64,000 nucleotides of DNA, taken from NCBI RefSeq assembly GCF_001761485.1, contig NC_090771.1:2914001-2978000 (forward strand), read 5' to 3'. The position numbers were made by a program, and so were the translations under genes. The stretch comes from Yarrowia lipolytica. Lineage: Eukaryota > Ascomycota > Dipodascomycetes > Dipodascales. The notes beneath the pieces were generated by a model. The model was not told the DNA's origin. It did not search any database and worked only from the letters and a program-made list of their open reading frames with translations. This document shows, in pieces, positions 61,309 through 64,000 of this stretch; the stretch's first letter is position 1; every line of letters begins with the position of its first letter.

Positions 61309-62877
61309 ATGAAGCGCCTGTCTGTCTGGCGAGATCCGGTGTATCCGACAGACCACCCGGGATGTGTGCCCATCATCATAACAGAAGGAGCCGTCGACCT
61401 AGGCACCACCACGATAACATTACAGGGCATGATCGCCACCTTCACCCCAGCATGCTACCACGGCCACCCTGTCGCGGCCGTCGACTCGAGCGCCATGCAT
61501 TTTCCGCTCTTCGACCAGATCCAGGAAGGCTGGAAACAATGGACTGATACTCACCAAGGCAAGTTTGGAAACTCGACAATGCCACTGACGTACTCGATGT
61601 TGATATCCATGGTGGTGGCGTGGATAGTGGTTCTTATTCTCATTCTTGGTGAAAACAGCCACGGCTTTAGAGCTCCTGTGGAGTCCAACGGTGGGTCAGA
61701 GACGACGGAACCATACAAGAGCTCGCTACAGTCTGATGGAAGCAGCTCTGCAGACTTTGAGGAGGAAAAGAAGGAATCGAGGATGAAACTGCTGTGGATG
61801 ATATCGTTTGTCATGCCGCATAAGCGACCACGGAGACCGCTGTTGCTGCGTCTGGGTGTACTGGCTGGAACCATATACCTAACGATCATTTTGGCACACT
61901 CGACACAGCTGATTAACGAACAATACAATAAGGGATACCTCGACAGAAGTGAGCTGGTGGAGCGGCTGTCATCGTACGTCTATCTGGCTGTGCTGGAGCT
62001 GGTGTTTTACTTCATCATGCTGCTGGCACAGGTGCAGGTGGTTATGAGAGTCTTCTCCAGACGTATGGAGCAGCGGATGATTTTCTGGTTGGGTGGAACC
62101 ATGTCTGTGGTCTGTCAAGTGCTGAATGGAATCACATCTATTGACATGGCTCTCCAATACCAGTTTTCCGGCTCGCTACCGGCCTTCCAATACCTCTTCC
62201 AGGTGGCCATCCAAATAATGTACGCCTGCTCCATGGTGTACTATCTAATCACCAACTCGAGGTCCACCATGTGCATGGAAATGGTGCCCATGACGCTCAT
62301 TGCTATTTTGGCATCATCTTCTCCCGTGGTGTTATTTGTGGTGGACATTGCTAACGCCTGGCTAGTTGAATGGAGTGATTCGCTCACGTGGATCTCTACG
62401 TTGCTTGCTATAGTGTGCGCCTGGGAGTGGATTGACCGTGTGGAACGTCTGGAACGTCACCACGAAAAGGAAGGCTTCTTGGGTCGCCAGCTGCAAGAAG
62501 ACGACGATTATCTCGGATTCGAGGGTGGAAAATCAATTATGAACCCCAGCGAATTCAGGGAATTCACGGACGTGTCTCTGGACGCGGATACACCAACTCC
62601 AAATGCCGCAAAGCGGTTCGTTCAGCCGCTCTTGGTGCTGTCGGACCGTATCATCGAGGCAGGACTACTGTTCTCACGTGCTTCGAGTACCTCTTATGAC
62701 TCTGTGGACCAGCCAGATCCCCAAGAACTTCAACACAATACTCACGCAGCTCATGCTCGAGGACATAGTTCGGTGCGTTCACAACTGGCCAAAAAGCTCG
62801 ACTATTACTACTCGAAAAAAACTAGGCCGCCTCCGGAACTGCTGGACACTCAGCATATGCCTGTTCATCGGCACTAA
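61309..62877 (+). CDS. RIM21: PalH/Rim21-type ambient pH sensor
   Basis: The 522-residue protein has a hydrophilic N-terminus (about 95 residues) with Cys19 and Cys49. Seven predicted membrane segments follow (about 96-114, 178-198, 223-247, 257-276, 293-314, 326-350, 360-376), then a long cytosolic tail. The segment AWEWIDRVERLERHHEKEGFLGR right after the last helix is typical of the PalH family. These receptors sense alkaline pH at the plasma membrane and start proteolysis of the transcription factor Rim101 through Rim8, ESCRT and Rim13; in Y. lipolytica this pathway controls alkaline protease. The paralogue Dfg16 has the same layout, so RIM21 versus DFG16 is not decided here. It converges on the mS38 gene. 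Confidence 0.85.
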   Translation: MKRLSVWRDPVYPTDHPGCVPIIITEGAVDLGTTTITLQGMIATFTPACYHGHPVAAVDSSAMHFPLFDQIQEGWKQWTDTHQGKFGNSTMPLTYSMLISMVVAWIVVLILILGENSHGFRAPVESNGGSETTEPYKSSLQSDGSSSADFEEEKKESRMKLLWMISFVMPHKRPRRPLLLRLGVLAGTIYLTIILAHSTQLINEQYNKGYLDRSELVERLSSYVYLAVLELVFYFIMLLAQVQVVMRVFSRRMEQRMIFWLGGTMSVVCQVLNGITSIDMALQYQFSGSLPAFQYLFQVAIQIMYACSMVYYLITNSRSTMCMEMVPMTLIAILASSSPVVLFVVDIANAWLVEWSDSLTWISTLLAIVCAWEWIDRVERLERHHEKEGFLGRQLQEDDDYLGFEGGKSIMNPSEFREFTDVSLDADTPTPNAAKRFVQPLLVLSDRIIEAGLLFSRASSTSYDSVDQPDPQELQHNTHAAHARGHSSVRSQLAKKLDYYYSKKTRPPPELLDTQHMPVHRH

Positions 62878-63200
62878 TTTATTTATTTACTAACTGTACA
62901 TTAGACTGAATACATTGCAATAGCTACATACACCACCCGTTTGAGTGATAAATAAGGTGGGCCCAACCCAAAGCGAGTTTACACTAAAGCCACAGCTTTA
63001 TTATTGTACGATGTTTAGGCACCAAGCAAGGTGAACGTCAAAATCAAGCGCCAAAATTGGGTCGCGAAAATCATATACAGAAATTACGTAATTACACAGT
63101 GCTTGTCCTGATACTGTACATACTGTACGAACTGAAATAATGAAACACTCGTGTGGAAATATGATACATCATCATTTGGCTATCGCCGCTATATACATTA
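62878..63200. other. Convergent intergenic region RIM21 / COX24
   Basis: This 323-bp stretch has CTGTACATACTGTACG near 63112, a tandem of the GTAC motif. No gene is seen. Confidence 0.5.
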
Positions 63201-63890
63201 TTATTTATCGAGCTTTCGTCGAAGAGCACGCTGAGCCTTTCTTCGCTTCTTGTACTTATGCTTGTTCATCTTAATCTTTCGCTTTCGCTTGACGGAGGTC
63301 ATCTCCAGGTCGGCGTCGGTATTCTTGGCCTCAAACTTCTTGACGGCCTCACCGATGAACTTGAGAAGGTCCGCGTCAGATCGAGCGTTCTCAATCACCT
63401 CAAACTCGGACTTCTGAGGAGAGTAGTACTTCTCGTAGGGGTAGAGGTCGGCGGTGACGTTTTTAGAAAAATGCATCATTTCGGGGTTGGTAACCTGACC
63501 GGAAACGCTCATGGCATTAGGGAACAGAGGGTTGTATCCCTCGGTGGTTCCCTGTGCGTACTCGTTAGGCCGAGACTTGATGAAATCATCCATTCGCTTG
63601 GTGGCGGCGGAATCGGAGAAAAGGTGCGAGACAGAAGTGTCGAGGTACAGAGGTCGGTGTCGGCACAGAGCAATCTCAAAGAATCGGTCCTCGGGAGTTC
63701 CCTCACCCACCAGTGGCGAAGGGGGCAAATCAAAGTCCTTCCATAGCTTTCGCTTATCATCGCCACTCTGGGACGACATGGAGATTCGACGGGTTCTAGG
63801 GGCGTTTGCTGGTCGTGCGGTGGCCAGGGATCCTGCTCGCAGCAGCGATCCGGTGGGGCTGGCCAGCTGGCCAAGTCGTTTTGCTAACAT
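63201..63890 (-). CDS. COX24: Mitochondrial small-subunit ribosomal protein mS38 (Cox24)
   Basis: The 229-residue protein has a mitochondrial-type N-terminus (MLAKRLGQLASPTGSLLRAG). The C-terminal ~32 residues are strongly basic (SVKRKRKIKMNKHKYKKRRK, then AQRALRRKLDK), which is the diagnostic mS38/AURKAIP1 domain. The middle (PEDRFFEIALCRHRPLYLDT) is less conserved. mS38 sits on the platform of the mitochondrial 30S-like subunit near the decoding centre and, in yeast, is needed for efficient COX1 translation and splicing. The start is the only reasonable ATG, 110 bp from the window end; further 5' sequence is outside. Confidence 0.9.
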   Translation of the reverse strand: MLAKRLGQLASPTGSLLRAGSLATARPANAPRTRRISMSSQSGDDKRKLWKDFDLPPSPLVGEGTPEDRFFEIALCRHRPLYLDTSVSHLFSDSAATKRMDDFIKSRPNEYAQGTTEGYNPLFPNAMSVSGQVTNPEMMHFSKNVTADLYPYEKYYSPQKSEFEVIENARSDADLLKFIGEAVKKFEAKNTDADLEMTSVKRKRKIKMNKHKYKKRRKAQRALRRKLDK

Positions 63891-64000
63891 GTTGTGGTGT
63901 TGGAGATAACCAACTGTGGGATGAAAATGTGTAGGTTAAGTAGGGTAAGTGGCTGAGATTACTCAGCTGATTTACAATTGATGGAGCTGTGGTTCGTGGT

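Noticed and set aside
1-64000. Transposons, LTR or other virus-like elements, CRISPR arrays, dispersed 5S rRNA genes
   Set aside because: I looked for integrase or reverse-transcriptase motifs, terminal repeats, regularly spaced repeats and 5S internal-box sequences and found none convincing. Solo LTRs of unknown sequence could still be missed without a database.

Overview
The window looks like nuclear chromosomal DNA of a budding yeast of the Yarrowia clade, most probably Yarrowia lipolytica. The evidence is compact protein genes with strong CGA (Arg) and GAG (Glu) codon preference, and five introns that all use the donor GTGAGT and a CTAAC branch box lying only 4-5 bases before the acceptor end. 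The window also has long intergenic stretches full of short GTAC-centred motifs. From memory of the Y. lipolytica gene set, the order hexokinase, class II DAHP synthase, formate dehydrogenase, PEX19 fits the distal part of chromosome B; I could not check this.

Layout. Positions 1-12 kb hold the 3' part of hexokinase, a CwfJ/Drn1 lariat-turnover protein, a tRNA-Val(CAC), an Rtg2-type ASKHA-fold protein, the small TRAPP subunit Trs23, a membrane RING-CH ligase and a class II DAHP synthase. Positions 12-22 kb hold a BTB protein and a DOCK-family exchange factor (Dck1) whose start codon appears to be split by a 547-base intron. Positions 21.8-26.8 kb form a 5-kb gene-free interval between two convergent genes, and its first ~1.1 kb is strongly purine-rich. 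Positions 26.8-44.7 kb are dense: NAD formate dehydrogenase, CTK1-type kinase, HMG-CoA lyase, DBP6-type helicase, mitoribosomal uS19m, mitochondrial PP2C (PTC6), UBC9, PEX19 and VAC14. Positions 44.9-49.8 kb encode a 1607-residue acidic protein that I do not recognise; it contains two diverged copies of a ~95-residue segment. Positions 52-64 kb hold TRS130, an F-box protein, RRG7, an Msb3/Gyp3-like Rab GAP, a PalH/Rim21 pH sensor and mitoribosomal mS38 (Cox24).

These are ordinary, scattered housekeeping and signalling genes, with no operon-like system. Some share a process: two TRAPP subunits and a Rab GAP (Rab control); uS19m, mS38, RRG7 and PTC6 (mitochondrial function); PEX19 and an HMG-CoA lyase ending in a possible peroxisomal signal. 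I found no convincing transposon, virus-like element, CRISPR array or novel multi-gene system. The most unusual items are the split start codon, the duplicated segment in the acidic protein, the purine-rich gene desert, a Cys replacing a conserved Gly at the uS19m splice junction, and a ~190-bp inverted-repeat unit.
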